A stretch of 27,696 nt of DNA from an uncultured Granulosicoccus sp. (GTDB lineage Bacteria > Pseudomonadota > Gammaproteobacteria > Granulosicoccales > Granulosicoccaceae): the NCBI GenBank assembly GCA_937924505.1, contig CALDSR010000015.1, positions 1-27,696 on the forward strand. Direction: 5' to 3'. The notes beneath the pieces are model-generated. The model did no database searches. It worked only from the letters and a program-made list of their open reading frames with translations, and was not told where the DNA came from. Both the position numbers and the translations under genes were made by a program. Positions 18,030-26,592 of the stretch are shown in pieces; the first letter of the stretch is position 1; each line of letters begins with the position of its first letter.

Positions 18030-18593
18030 TCAGGCTCTCTTCAAACCCATTGCCTCTGCAAGCATGGGTCGATTGTTCAATACTTCCTCATGAGTCAAAC
18101 CTTCCAGCGAATGAGGGAACTTGAGCCATTGATCAGTTTCGTGCAAATAGTAATCGGGTACACGTTCCGTCTTGTTGCGTGAGGGCTTGTAATACGGCAC
18201 CGCAACTCTCACATCACGTGGCATGTTACGTCGCGTCAGCGCCGACAATCGTTCGATAATGGCTTGGATACTACGACCTGTGTCGTAGACGTCATCGACG
18301 ATCAGCAAACGGTCTTCTTGGGTGATTTTTTTGACCAGATAATTCATGCTGTAGACCGCGACCCGGCTATCCTGATCATCAATTCCATGATATGACGAAG
18401 TGCGCACGGTAATGTGGTCTGAATGAATCCCGCGATAGGCCAACAACTCCTGCATCGCAATCCCCATTGGCGCCCCACCGCGCCAGACGGCAACGATAAA
18501 GCTTGGCCGAAAACCGGAACGATATACCCCTGCCGCCAGCCGAAACGAATCTTCCAGCAGGGTCTGCGCATCAAGATAGACTTTTTCCACCAT
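18030..18593 (-). CDS. Phosphoribosyltransferase-family protein (copy A of a divergent paralogous pair)
   Basis: This is a type I phosphoribosyltransferase fold protein related to hypoxanthine/xanthine-guanine phosphoribosyltransferases, which join PRPP to a purine base. The PRPP loop is canonical: LLIVDDVYDTGRS. The N-terminal GFRPSFIVAVWRGG supplies the usual PRPP-binding loop, and the C terminus has PDYYLHETDQWLKFPHSLEGLT, a hood-like region. The frame opens at 18611, but ATG at 18593 gives a leader of exactly the same length as in the neighbouring paralogue, so I chose it (187 residues). Only 16 bp then separate it from the divergent copy B. The natural substrate is not evident; a purine salvage role is the default. 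Confidence 0.8.
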   Translation of the reverse strand: MVEKVYLDAQTLLEDSFRLAAGVYRSGFRPSFIVAVWRGGAPMGIAMQELLAYRGIHSDHITVRTSSYHGIDDQDSRVAVYSMNYLVKKITQEDRLLIVDDVYDTGRSIQAIIERLSALTRRNMPRDVRVAVPYYKPSRNKTERVPDYYLHETDQWLKFPHSLEGLTHEEVLNNRPMLAEAMGLKRA

Positions 18594-18609
18594 CGGGTTA
18601 GAGTACACC

Positions 18610-19191
18610 ATGCAAGATAAACGCTACATCACAGAATCCGAACTGTTGCACGACGCCTACAAGCTGGGCTTACAGATTGCCAACAGCGGCTTCCGACCCA
18701 CGTTCATCGTCGGCCTGTGGCGTGGTGGCAGCGTTGTCGGCATAGCAGTTCAGGAGTGTTTGCAATATCTCGGCATACCGACTGATCATATCGCCATTCG
18801 TACGTCCTATCGTGGTCTTGCCAGTTACCAGCAAATGGTCGACAACCCCGAAGATGAAATTCGCATCCATGGCACGCAATATTTATTGGAGACCTTGAAC
18901 GCAGACGACGGCCTGTTGATCGTCGACGATGTGTTCAGCTCTGGTCTGACCAGCAGCGCCGTATTGAAACGACTGCGACATCGTTTGAAAGCAAACATGC
19001 CAAAAACCACCCGCATCGCCGCGCCCTACTACAAGCCGGCACACAACCGCACGGACATCCGCCCAGATTATCACCTGCACAGTGTCGACGAATGGTTAGT
19101 CATGCCCTACGAGCTAAGCGGGCTTACGCGCGAAGAAATTGCCGAGAACAAACCCTGGATGTTACCTATCCTAGACAGTCTGGATAGTTAG
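18610..19191 (+). CDS. Phosphoribosyltransferase-family protein (copy B of a divergent paralogous pair)
   Basis: The 193-residue protein aligns with copy A over its whole length. Shared blocks include SGFRPTFIVGLWRGG, LLIVDDV, APYYKPAHNRT and the C-terminal PDYHLHSVDEWLVMPYELSGLT. The PRPP loop differs: copy A has DTGRS, here it is SSGLT. The Gly and the hydroxyl residues remain, so PRPP binding is still possible, but the acidic residue usually linked to the ribose is lost. Copy B also has a longer segment around YQQMVDNPEDE before the PRPP loop. It is followed after 22 bp by popT, and the two are probably one operon. Distinct base specificity or a non-enzymatic sensor role are both possible. 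Confidence 0.78.
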   Translation: MQDKRYITESELLHDAYKLGLQIANSGFRPTFIVGLWRGGSVVGIAVQECLQYLGIPTDHIAIRTSYRGLASYQQMVDNPEDEIRIHGTQYLLETLNADDGLLIVDDVFSSGLTSSAVLKRLRHRLKANMPKTTRIAAPYYKPAHNRTDIRPDYHLHSVDEWLVMPYELSGLTREEIAENKPWMLPILDSLDS

Positions 19192-19213
19192 ACAATTTAT
19201 CAGGACCGTATCG

Positions 19214-20122
19214 ATGAAAGCTGATCTTTCGCTGTTTGCCAAAGGCGTCGCCATGGGCGCAGCCAACGTCATTCCCGGTGTCTCAGGCGGCACGATTGCC
19301 TTGATCACCGGCATCTATGAGCGCCTCATCAACGCATTGAAAAGCGGCGATATCACATCCGTGAAACTACTGCTGTCTGGTAAGTTCAACGAATTCTGGA
19401 AGCGCATAGACGGTCGCTGGCTGAGCATACTGATTGCCGGTGTGGCCATCAGTATTGTCACCCTGGCCAAGTTGTTCGAATACCTGTTGCAACATCACGA
19501 GCAGCTGACAATGGCCTTTTTCTTCGGCTTGATACTGGTATCGATCTGGTACGTGGCAAAGCGTATCGAGCAGTGGAAACCGTCAGTGTGGGTAGCACTC
19601 GCCGTTGGCGCAAGCGTTGCCATATTGATCGCGACCCTGGCGCCGGCGTCCGAAAACGCGAGCTTCGCCTATGTGTTCCTGTGCGGCGTCATTGCCATAA
19701 GCAGCATGATCTTGCCCGGGCTTTCTGGCTCCTTCGTCCTGATCATTATGGGCAACTATACCTTGGTGCTCGGCGCTATCAGCACGTTTTCCCTATCGAT
19801 ACTGCTGCCGATGGCACTCGGCTGTATCGTCGGTCTGATCGTGTTCTCACACGTTCTGGCCTGGGTTTTCAAACACTATCAGGATCACACGCTAGCACTG
19901 ATGACAGGCTTTGTGGTCGGTTCTCTGGTCGTGATCTGGCCGTGGAAAAACGCGATAGTCGAGCAAGTCACAAGGGTCGGAAAACCACCCAAGGATGTCA
20001 TCGTCAGCTATGACTGGTTGATGCCGTCACTGAGCGCCCCCGGAACTTGGATAGCCATCGCCTTGATGCTTGCCGGCGGGATCAGTATCACCCTGATGGA
20101 GAAATACGCTGGCGATCAATAA
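19214..20122 (+). CDS. popT: DUF368 membrane protein, undecaprenyl-phosphate translocase PopT
   Basis: This 302-residue polytopic inner-membrane protein has both DUF368 hallmark motifs, GAANVIPGVSGGT near residue 15 and ILPGLSGSF in the middle, plus about eight to nine hydrophobic helices. DUF368 proteins (PopT) were identified as undecaprenyl-phosphate translocases that return the lipid carrier to the cytoplasmic face for cell-wall and surface-polymer synthesis. A Shine-Dalgarno-like CAGGA lies about 8 bases before the ATG. It follows a phosphoribosyltransferase gene by 22 bp, and its 3' end overlaps the convergent MFS gene by 35 bp. The assignment rests on the motif pair and is strong at family level. 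Confidence 0.9.
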   Translation: MKADLSLFAKGVAMGAANVIPGVSGGTIALITGIYERLINALKSGDITSVKLLLSGKFNEFWKRIDGRWLSILIAGVAISIVTLAKLFEYLLQHHEQLTMAFFFGLILVSIWYVAKRIEQWKPSVWVALAVGASVAILIATLAPASENASFAYVFLCGVIAISSMILPGLSGSFVLIIMGNYTLVLGAISTFSLSILLPMALGCIVGLIVFSHVLAWVFKHYQDHTLALMTGFVVGSLVVIWPWKNAIVEQVTRVGKPPKDVIVSYDWLMPSLSAPGTWIAIALMLAGGISITLMEKYAGDQ

Positions 20123-21257
20123 GCCGCGACCAACGCATCATCAGTAGTAGTGAAAACGCCAGCACGATCGTCAACCAGGCCATCGGTCGAGCCGTCCCGT
20201 CGTGTAAAACACTAACGGCCAACGCGGCGACCCCGGCCATTGTCTGCTCAATGCCGCTCAATAGCGCAGAGGCCGTGCCGGCCTGACCTTCGACACTGCG
20301 CAAGGCTCGACTCGGCGCGACGGCAAACAAGGGGCCCATACCAAATGTGATGATCATATAACAGACGACCATGCGCATTGGCGACAACACATCCAGCAAG
20401 ATCACGCCAATCAAAGCGACCGCCCCGACAATCACCAGAGACACACCAAAGCCAAATAAACGCACTGCATCCCAGTGATCCGCCAATCGTGACGCCAACA
20501 CACTACCGAGAAAAAATGCAAGCACAATACCCGACTGATAATAACCAAAGTGATCAACCGCCACACCCAGCATGTCAATCAACACAAACGGCGCGGCAGT
20601 CACAAAGACAAAAATCAAGCCCATTGCAACACCCAGCATACTGGTGTGCACCATAAAGTCTCGATTGACTACCAGTCTCGAATAGCCCGTGAAGACGCGT
20701 CGAAGATTCAAGGCCTTTGGGTCCGGTATTGTGGACTCGGGTAACAACTTCCAGATAATCATGAACGACAGCAATGCCATCGCGGAGATCACATAAAAAT
20801 TGCTCTGCCAGCCATAACGAACATGTAGATACCCACCAAGTATTGGGGCGGCCGCCGGCGTCACCGCGATAACCATGCCTAACAGGGCAAGCGCTTTGAC
20901 CTGCTGCTTTTCGGTATACAGATCTTTGAGTATCGCAAGACCGACAACCGCTTCGGCCGCCGCGACAGTACCCAACAACACCCGCGCGACTATCAACTGA
21001 TCGATCGTTTTGGCGAACGCACAGGCAAGGCTGAACACAGCGACCAGCAGCAGAGACACCAGAATCACAGGTCGACGCCCAAGGCGATCAGACAGCGGCC
21101 CATGAAACAACTGCGCAAGCCCGAATGCCAGCATGTTCAGACTGATGGTCAGCTTGACGCGGGTAGGTGTCGTCTCGAACCAGCTGGTCAGATCCGGCAA
21201 GCTCGGTGAATACATATCGGTCGACATGATGCTGGTACTTGAAGCCAGTACCAGCAT
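20088..21257 (-). CDS. MFS drug efflux transporter, Bcr/CflA type
   Basis: This 389-residue twelve-helix permease shows the Bcr/CflA pattern: STDMYSPSLPDL at the end of helix 1, motif A as GPLSDRLGRRPVI, and the antiporter-type motif C region with TPAAAPILGGYL. Such proteins export drugs such as bicyclomycin or chloramphenicol, or metabolites, using the proton gradient. The first ATG (21257) leaves a shortened helix 1. The frame is open upstream and codes for more hydrophobic residues (IGLVVG), so translation may begin at a rare codon such as CTG in the 25-bp gap after mmsA. The ATG itself sits in a perfect hairpin stem (21229-21257). It follows mmsA on the same strand. Confidence 0.85.
   Translation of the reverse strand: MLVLASSTSIMSTDMYSPSLPDLTSWFETTPTRVKLTISLNMLAFGLAQLFHGPLSDRLGRRPVILVSLLLVAVFSLACAFAKTIDQLIVARVLLGTVAAAEAVVGLAILKDLYTEKQQVKALALLGMVIAVTPAAAPILGGYLHVRYGWQSNFYVISAMALLSFMIIWKLLPESTIPDPKALNLRRVFTGYSRLVVNRDFMVHTSMLGVAMGLIFVFVTAAPFVLIDMLGVAVDHFGYYQSGIVLAFFLGSVLASRLADHWDAVRLFGFGVSLVIVGAVALIGVILLDVLSPMRMVVCYMIITFGMGPLFAVAPSRALRSVEGQAGTASALLSGIEQTMAGVAALAVSVLHDGTARPMAWLTIVLAFSLLLMMRWSRLIDRQRISPSG
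21229..21257 (-). promoter_or_regulatory. Perfect 11-bp hairpin containing the MFS start codon
   Basis: On the plus strand ATGCTGGTACT (21229-21239) and AGTACCAGCAT (21247-21257) are perfect inverted repeats with a 7-base loop. The annotated ATG of the MFS gene is the last three bases of the second arm. In mRNA the start codon would be fully paired, so the structure could limit translation unless it is opened or unless translation begins upstream. Confidence 0.6.
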
Positions 21258-21282
21258 GCCGACGACCAGGCCGATGGTAGGC

Positions 21283-22767
21283 TCAGGTCGGGAAGGTATA
21301 TACCGCTCCCGATTTGATGCCGGTCGGCCAACGGCTGGTCACCGTCTTCAGACGTGTGTAGAAGTGCACACCCTCTGGCCCATAGATTGAATGATCACCA
21401 AATAGCGATCGCTTCCAACCACCGAAGCTGTGATAGGCAACCGGCACGGGGATGGGCACGTTGATCCCGACCATACCTACCTGAATGCCATCAGCAAACG
21501 ATCGGGCTGCATCACCGTCCCGCGTAAAAATAGCCGTCCCGTTGCCGTACTCATGATCATTGATCATGGTCACCGCTTCTTCATAAGAACCGGCTCGTAC
21601 TACCGCCAACACTGGCCCGAATATCTCCTCCTGATAGATCTGCATATCGGTCGTGACTCGATCAAACAGACTGCCACCGAGGAAGTATCCATTTTCATAA
21701 CCCTGCAAACTGAGTCCGCGACCATCGACAACCAGTTCGGCTCCGGCATCAACACCTGAATCGATCATGGAGCTGATCCGATCCTTTGCCGCCTTTGTGA
21801 TCACCGGCCCCATCTCCGCATCAGGATCATCAGCTGGCCCAACACGCAATGCTTCGACTTTCGGCCGCAACGCCGCAACCAGTCGATCTGCGGTTTCTTC
21901 ACCCACAGGTACAGCCACCGATACCGCCATACAACGCTCACCCGCCGAGCCAAAACCCGCGCCCATCAGCGCATCAACTGCCTGGTCCATATCCGCATCC
22001 GGCATGACCACCATGTGATTCTTGGCACCACCCAAAGCTTGCACACGCTTACCCGCAGCGGTGCCACGCTGATAGACATATTCAGCGATCGGTGTGGAGC
22101 CAACAAAGCTCACAGCCTGAACCTTGGGGTTATCGAGAATGGCATCAACCGCTTCCTTGTCTCCATGCACAACATTCAAGACTCCGGGTGGCAGCCCTGC
22201 CTGATGCAATAAATCGGCAACCATCATCACCGCGGAAGGATCACGTTCGGATGGTTTCAACACAAAGGTATTTCCGCAAGCTATGGCAACCGGATACATC
22301 CACAAAGGCACCATTGCCGGAAAGTTGAAAGGCGTAATTCCTGCACACACGCCGAGCGGCTGGCGATCAGACCATGCATCAATTTGCGGACCGACATTGC
22401 GGGTGAATTCCCCCTTCAGCATCTGCGGAATACCACAGACAAACTCGACGACCTCACGCCCACGCTGCACTTCACCGAGCGCATCATCATGCGTCTTGCC
22501 ATGTTCACGCGAAATTTCCCGAGCAACATCATCCGCATGACGGGTCAATAGCTCGTTGAATTTGAACATGATCCCGGCACGTTTAAGCGGCGGTAAATTC
22601 GCCCATGCCGGCAAGGCCTCTTGAGCAGCCTCAATCGCTGCATCAACCTCGGCTGAAGACGACAATCCAAGGGTTTCAATGACCTCGCCGGTGGCAGGAT
22701 TGAAGACATCCTGCTGCCGTCCACTTTTTGAGGCAACACGTTGGCCAGAAACTAGATTTTCGATCAT
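21283..22767 (-). CDS. mmsA: Methylmalonate-semialdehyde dehydrogenase (CoA-acylating)
   Basis: This enzyme oxidatively converts methylmalonate semialdehyde or malonate semialdehyde to propionyl-CoA or acetyl-CoA with NAD and CoA, in valine, inositol and beta-alanine breakdown. The 494-residue length is normal. Diagnostic blocks are [42 protein letters not shown], the family-specific [16 protein letters not shown], and the catalytic Cys279 in [13 protein letters not shown]. The C terminus has [19 protein letters not shown]. The ATG at 22767 has a TTGGA sequence upstream at a fair distance. The gene is followed after 25 bp by the MFS pump. No other valine-degradation gene (mmsB) is in the window. 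Confidence 0.96.
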   Translation of the reverse strand: MIENLVSGQRVASKSGRQQDVFNPATGEVIETLGLSSSAEVDAAIEAAQEALPAWANLPPLKRAGIMFKFNELLTRHADDVAREISREHGKTHDDALGEVQRGREVVEFVCGIPQMLKGEFTRNVGPQIDAWSDRQPLGVCAGITPFNFPAMVPLWMYPVAIACGNTFVLKPSERDPSAVMMVADLLHQAGLPPGVLNVVHGDKEAVDAILDNPKVQAVSFVGSTPIAEYVYQRGTAAGKRVQALGGAKNHMVVMPDADMDQAVDALMGAGFGSAGERCMAVSVAVPVGEETADRLVAALRPKVEALRVGPADDPDAEMGPVITKAAKDRISSMIDSGVDAGAELVVDGRGLSLQGYENGYFLGGSLFDRVTTDMQIYQEEIFGPVLAVVRAGSYEEAVTMINDHEYGNGTAIFTRDGDAARSFADGIQVGMVGINVPIPVPVAYHSFGGWKRSLFGDHSIYGPEGVHFYTRLKTVTSRWPTGIKSGAVYTFPT

Positions 22768-23068
22768 GGCGATTCCAAAAGATTTTGTAGACTTGAAACG
22801 GGACCGTCGCTATCGTACACCGCCCGAGGTATATCGAACCGGCCTATCCGTGAAACTCCCAGAGCAAACCCACCCAAAGCAGACCCACCCAGAGCGGACC
22901 CACCTGCTGACCCATATGCGGAATCATCTGCAGGCGGGTAAAGAAGCGAGGATTGTAACCGTTGCTCTGGATATAGTCCTCTCCAATGGCGACTACGAGG
23001 CGAACCCTGGAAAAATTGTGGCAGCGTTAGATAGGTCTGAGGTCAGTGTGCTGAACTACGCCCAATGA
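22766..23068 (+). CDS. Unknown 100-residue protein with THP repeats, coupled to the DNA glycosylase gene
   Basis: I do not recognise this ORF. The most upstream start after the mmsA gene is the ATG at 22766, which shares the palindromic CATG with the mmsA start on the other strand. The N-terminal third is basic ([19 protein letters not shown]). The centre has a 5-residue repeat ([15 protein letters not shown]) from a 15-bp DNA repeat. The last 50 residues look like a compact domain with [17 protein letters not shown]. The stop overlaps the ATG of the glycosylase gene (ATGA), which is the main support for real translation. No Shine-Dalgarno is evident; ATG at 22916 is an alternative start that would drop the repeats. 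Confidence 0.4.
   Translation: MAIPKDFVDLKRDRRYRTPPEVYRTGLSVKLPEQTHPKQTHPERTHLLTHMRNHLQAGKEARIVTVALDIVLSNGDYEANPGKIVAALDRSEVSVLNYAQ
22861..22905 (+). repeat. Three tandem 15-bp units
   Basis: Units AGAGCAAACCCACCC, AAAGCAGACCCACCC and AGAGCGGACCCACCT follow one another exactly. Each differs from its neighbours at two or three bases, and the frame is kept. A weaker fourth partial unit (GACCCA) follows. Confidence 0.8.
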
Positions 23069-23580
23069 ATTCGTTCAAGCCGCTCATCGGGCGCAACGCC
23101 AGAATTCTGGTTCTGGGCACCATGCCCGGTCAGGCATCACTCGAAAAAACTGAATACTATGCTCACCCTCGAAACGCCTTCTGGCCAATTGCACTGGCGC
23201 ATATCCTGGATAAAACCATCAGTCGAGATCTGTTCCACGAAAGAAATTACAGCACTCGAAGCACGCTACTCGTAAATAGCCACATCGGACTCTGGGATGT
23301 TCTGGCCCAATGCGATCGTCAGGGCAGTCTCGACAGCAAGATTATCAGACAATCTGAAATACCTAACCCGATCAACGATTTGCTAACTGCCAGGCAACAT
23401 ATAAAGGCCATTGTGTTCAACGGCAAAACCGCCGAGAAGCTATTCCAGCGTCACATAAAAACCGACCCGTCAATCGCGATCCACAGCCTCCCCTCGACAA
23501 GCCCGGCCATGGCTTCACTGACTTTGGAAGAAAAGTATTTGCAGTGGTGTGAAGTGCTGGATCAATACCGCCAAAATTGA
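23065..23580 (+). CDS. DNA-deoxyinosine glycosylase (uracil-DNA glycosylase superfamily, family 6-like)
   Basis: This 171-residue protein belongs to the uracil-DNA glycosylase superfamily, most like the HDG/family 6 enzymes that remove hypoxanthine (deaminated adenine) from DNA. Motif I is VLGTMPGQASLEKTEYYAHP with PRNAFWPI, the middle has IGLWDVLAQCDRQGSLDSKI, then IVFNGKTAEKLF, and the C-terminal motif is LPSTSPAMASL. The start ATG overlaps the stop of the preceding small ORF. Its stop is only 9 bp from the convergent CobT gene. G/U mismatch (MUG) activity is an alternative reading, but the GSLDS and LPSTSPA combination favours the deoxyinosine type. Confidence 0.85.
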   Translation: MNSFKPLIGRNARILVLGTMPGQASLEKTEYYAHPRNAFWPIALAHILDKTISRDLFHERNYSTRSTLLVNSHIGLWDVLAQCDRQGSLDSKIIRQSEIPNPINDLLTARQHIKAIVFNGKTAEKLFQRHIKTDPSIAIHSLPSTSPAMASLTLEEKYLQWCEVLDQYRQN

Positions 23581-23589
23581 CCAACTACC

Positions 23590-25509
23590 TCAAGCTGCAA
23601 ACAACTCAACGAGCTGACTTGTCATGACATCAGCCAGTTGCGACACATCGTGAATGGTGGTCGCGCGTGAATAGTACTGACGAACGTCATGGCCGATACC
23701 AATCGCCACCAGCTCGACCTCTTGTTGGCGTTCAAGTTGTTCGATAACAAAGCGCAAATGCTTTTCGAGGAATCGTCCTGGATTGGTTGATAGGGTCGAG
23801 TCATCTATCGGCGCGCCATCCGAGATCATCATCAGGATCTTGCGTTGCTCAGGACGCTGCAATAGCCGCGAATGCGCCCATAGCAACGCCTCTCCATCGA
23901 TGTTCTCTTTTAACAGACCCTTGCGCATCATCAGACCAAGATTCCGTCGCGACTGACGCCAGGGAGAGTCCGCCGACTTGTAAACGATATGGCGCAAATC
24001 GTTGAGTCGCCCCGGGTTGGCCGGGTAACCGGCTTTGACCCAGGCCTCTCGTGCTTGCCCGCCCTTCCAGGCTCCAGTGGTAAATCCCAGTACTTCAACA
24101 CGCACACCACATCGCTCAAGCGTCGACGACAGAATATCTGCACACACAGCGGCCACCCGAATCGACCGCCCATGCATCGACCCGGAGTTATCCAATAACA
24201 GCGTGATGACCGTATCGCGAAAGTCGGTATCGCGTTCCTGTTTGAACGTTAGCGGACTCATGGGATCGGTCAGTACGCGTGTCAGGCGGGCGCTATCAAG
24301 TAAACCTTCATCGAGATCAAAATCCCAGGACCGTTGTTGCTGCGCCATCAAAACCCGTTGCAAACGATTCGCAAAGCGGCCAATTGATCGCTGCAGATCC
24401 CCGACATGTGAATCCAGAGTCTGACGTAACCGATCAAGTTCCTCAGCATCGCAAAGATCCAGCGGACGAATGACCTCATCAAACTCTCGGGTAAAAACAT
24501 GGTAATCGCTAAGTTGCTTTCGCAGCCCCTCACCCACCGTTGCGCGCCACTCACTGCCCGGCTGTTCGGAACTCCGTTCAGGAATATCCTCTTCCGGTTC
24601 AATGGCATCACTACCGTCTTCAGACTCGCCCTGATCTTCCGTCGTCTCGGCTTCACCGTCATCCTGCATGGACGTACTATCGGTATCACCGAACTGATCG
24701 TCATCATCCGATGAGCTGGCATCCTCCGGGGTATCATTCTCATCGCTGAATTCGTCCGGTGCATCGTTCTCGTCGCCCGAATCCAGTTCAAGCGAACGAA
24801 GAAGGTGTTTCAAGGCCTCGGCAAAACCTTGCTGATCATGCACATCGAAATCATCAAGCTTGAGTTTTTCGGACACATCCGAATCGAGCCACTCACGCCA
24901 TTCACCCAGCACTTGGTCCGCTGCTGGTGGCAGGCTGCGCCCCGTCAATTGTTCGCGAAGATACAGTGACAGCGCATGATCAATCCCCATCAGCGGCTGC
25001 TTGACCTGACCTTCGGAAAGAGATTGCACCACCGGACTCTGCATCGCATCAAGCAACATCTGATAACGTGCATCCAGCGCCGCATCGAGATTACGTCCCA
25101 CACCGGCAAAGTGTTCGCTACCCAACACCTCGACCCGCACTTGTTCAGCCATGGCATGCAAGCGTTGAGAGGTGTCGGTCGTGGGCTGGAATCGCGCATG
25201 GGTCCGCGCGTCATGATATTGCTTGTGCAAGGCTATTGCATCGCTGCGTCCGCGCGTCTGCATGCGCTCTAGCACACTCGCATCATCCTGAATCGCCGGT
25301 AGTACGGTTCCTTCAACCTGCTCGGCCTTCTCATCAAAACTGATTTCTATTGATGCATCTTGCGCAATCGCGCGCGCGCAAGCGCCTGTCGATTGCCGAA
25401 ATCCGCCAACGCTGGATTCAGGCGCACCAAGCACTGCATCGTCACCAGACCCGTCCTCACTGACCGGCCCACCGACGGGCGGTACTTCTCCAATGCGATG
25501 TTCTGCCAT
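23590..25509 (-). CDS. cobT: CobT-like VWA protein, canonical copy (pair 2)
   Basis: This 639-residue protein has the classic CobT layout. Residues 45-240 form an alpha-helical N-terminal region with [20 protein letters not shown] and [22 protein letters not shown]. Residues 241-313 are a strongly acidic, low-complexity linker rich in Asp, Glu and Ser. A helical block follows, and the VWA domain runs from about 430 to the end with a full metal site (DNSGS at 440, a Thr in FTTGAW, ISDGAP). CobT works with CobS as the ATP-driven part of aerobic cobaltochelatase, inserting cobalt into hydrogenobyrinate diamide on CobN. No cobN is visible here. It lies 37 bp downstream of its cobS partner. Confidence 0.9.
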   Translation of the reverse strand: MAEHRIGEVPPVGGPVSEDGSGDDAVLGAPESSVGGFRQSTGACARAIAQDASIEISFDEKAEQVEGTVLPAIQDDASVLERMQTRGRSDAIALHKQYHDARTHARFQPTTDTSQRLHAMAEQVRVEVLGSEHFAGVGRNLDAALDARYQMLLDAMQSPVVQSLSEGQVKQPLMGIDHALSLYLREQLTGRSLPPAADQVLGEWREWLDSDVSEKLKLDDFDVHDQQGFAEALKHLLRSLELDSGDENDAPDEFSDENDTPEDASSSDDDDQFGDTDSTSMQDDGEAETTEDQGESEDGSDAIEPEEDIPERSSEQPGSEWRATVGEGLRKQLSDYHVFTREFDEVIRPLDLCDAEELDRLRQTLDSHVGDLQRSIGRFANRLQRVLMAQQQRSWDFDLDEGLLDSARLTRVLTDPMSPLTFKQERDTDFRDTVITLLLDNSGSMHGRSIRVAAVCADILSSTLERCGVRVEVLGFTTGAWKGGQAREAWVKAGYPANPGRLNDLRHIVYKSADSPWRQSRRNLGLMMRKGLLKENIDGEALLWAHSRLLQRPEQRKILMMISDGAPIDDSTLSTNPGRFLEKHLRFVIEQLERQQEVELVAIGIGHDVRQYYSRATTIHDVSQLADVMTSQLVELFAA

Positions 25510-25546
25510 TACTGCATCCTACACCGTAGGCGAACTAGCTCGGTGC

Positions 25547-26527
25547 TTAAGGATGATCGCCGAGCTCTTCGCCGAACACCCGTTGATACAATTCACCGAT
25601 CAAGGCCCGCTCAGCCGGGTCACATTTGTTCAGAAAGACAAGTTCAAAAGACAACGCCGTGTCCTTGAAGAAGGTCAGATTTTGCGTCCAGGTAATAACC
25701 GTACGCGGACTCATGACGGTTGCCAGATCGCCGTTCTTGAATGCATTACGGGTCAACGTGGCCAAGGACACCATCTGCGTAACCAGCTTGCGCCCATCAT
25801 CATTTTGCAAATGCGGAGCCTTGGCTAAAACCACCTCAACCTCACGCGCTTGCGGCATGTAATTTAAAACGGTTGTCACCGACCAACGGTCCATCTGCGC
25901 CTGATTGATCTGCTGAGTGCCATGATAAAGACCCGTTGTATCACCCAGCCCTACCGTATTGGCTGTCGCAAAAAAACGAAACGCCGGATGCGGTTTCAAA
26001 ACACGGCTCTGATCCAGCAAGGTCAATTGTCCGGTTGACTCAAGCACCCGCTGAATCACGAACATCACATCCGGGCGCCCTGCATCGTATTCATCGAATA
26101 CAAGAGCAACATTTCTTTGATACGCCCAGGGCAGAATCCCGTCCTGAAACTCAGTGACCTGCTTACCATCCTGAAGCACAATCGCGTCTTTGCCGATCAG
26201 GTCAATCCGGCTCACATGACTATCAAGATTGATCCGCAAACAGGGCCAGTTCAATCTTGCTGCGACCTGCTCGATATGCGTCGATTTACCCGTCCCGTGA
26301 AATCCTGAAATCAGTACCCGCCAATCTTTGGCAAACCCTGACAAGATAGCCATGGTGGTTGAATAATCAAAGATGTAGTCAGCGTCCAGCGGTGGCACCC
26401 GTTCAGTATGTTCGCGGTAGGCCGGTACCATGATGTCTGTATCGAGCCCAAAGACATCACGCACCGACACTTCACAATCGGGCAGCGCGGCATTTTTTGA
26501 GGCATCACTTTGAGTTATGTCGAGCAT
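25547..26527 (-). CDS. cobS: CobS-like AAA+ ATPase, canonical copy (pair 2)
   Basis: This 326-residue AAA+ ATPase matches CobS closely: VFGLDTDIMVPAY, TERVPPLDADYIFD, Walker A GFHGTGKST (75-83), HVSRIDLIGKDAIVLQDG, Walker B ALVFDEYD (Asp145, Glu146), FATANTVGLGDTTGLYHGTQ and MDRW. The stretch ISRIDLIGKDAIV-like plus GDTTGLYHGTQQIN is the one seen in true CobS proteins, so this copy looks more canonical than the one at 4610-5593. It is the first gene of the pair. Its start is 65 bp from the divergent primase-HAD gene, so the two genes must share a short promoter region. Cobalt chelation is the family role; the absence of cobN here leaves that open. Confidence 0.93.
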   Translation of the reverse strand: MLDITQSDASKNAALPDCEVSVRDVFGLDTDIMVPAYREHTERVPPLDADYIFDYSTTMAILSGFAKDWRVLISGFHGTGKSTHIEQVAARLNWPCLRINLDSHVSRIDLIGKDAIVLQDGKQVTEFQDGILPWAYQRNVALVFDEYDAGRPDVMFVIQRVLESTGQLTLLDQSRVLKPHPAFRFFATANTVGLGDTTGLYHGTQQINQAQMDRWSVTTVLNYMPQAREVEVVLAKAPHLQNDDGRKLVTQMVSLATLTRNAFKNGDLATVMSPRTVITWTQNLTFFKDTALSFELVFLNKCDPAERALIGELYQRVFGEELGDHP

Positions 26528-26592
26528 AGGTCCGAATTCAATCTAGGTTTATGAACGAAAATGCTGGTGTTGGCAAAATGGTAGTGTAAGCC

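Noticed and set aside
18609..18612. Shared CATG serving as start codon for both phosphoribosyltransferase genes
   Set aside because: Aligning the two paralogues shows that copy A more likely starts at 18593, which gives the same leader length as copy B, so the overlap at CATG is probably coincidence.
26551..26589. Twelve-codon leader ORF just before the primase-HAD gene
   Set aside because: It has a start and a stop but no Shine-Dalgarno and no regulatory sequence pattern; too short to support.
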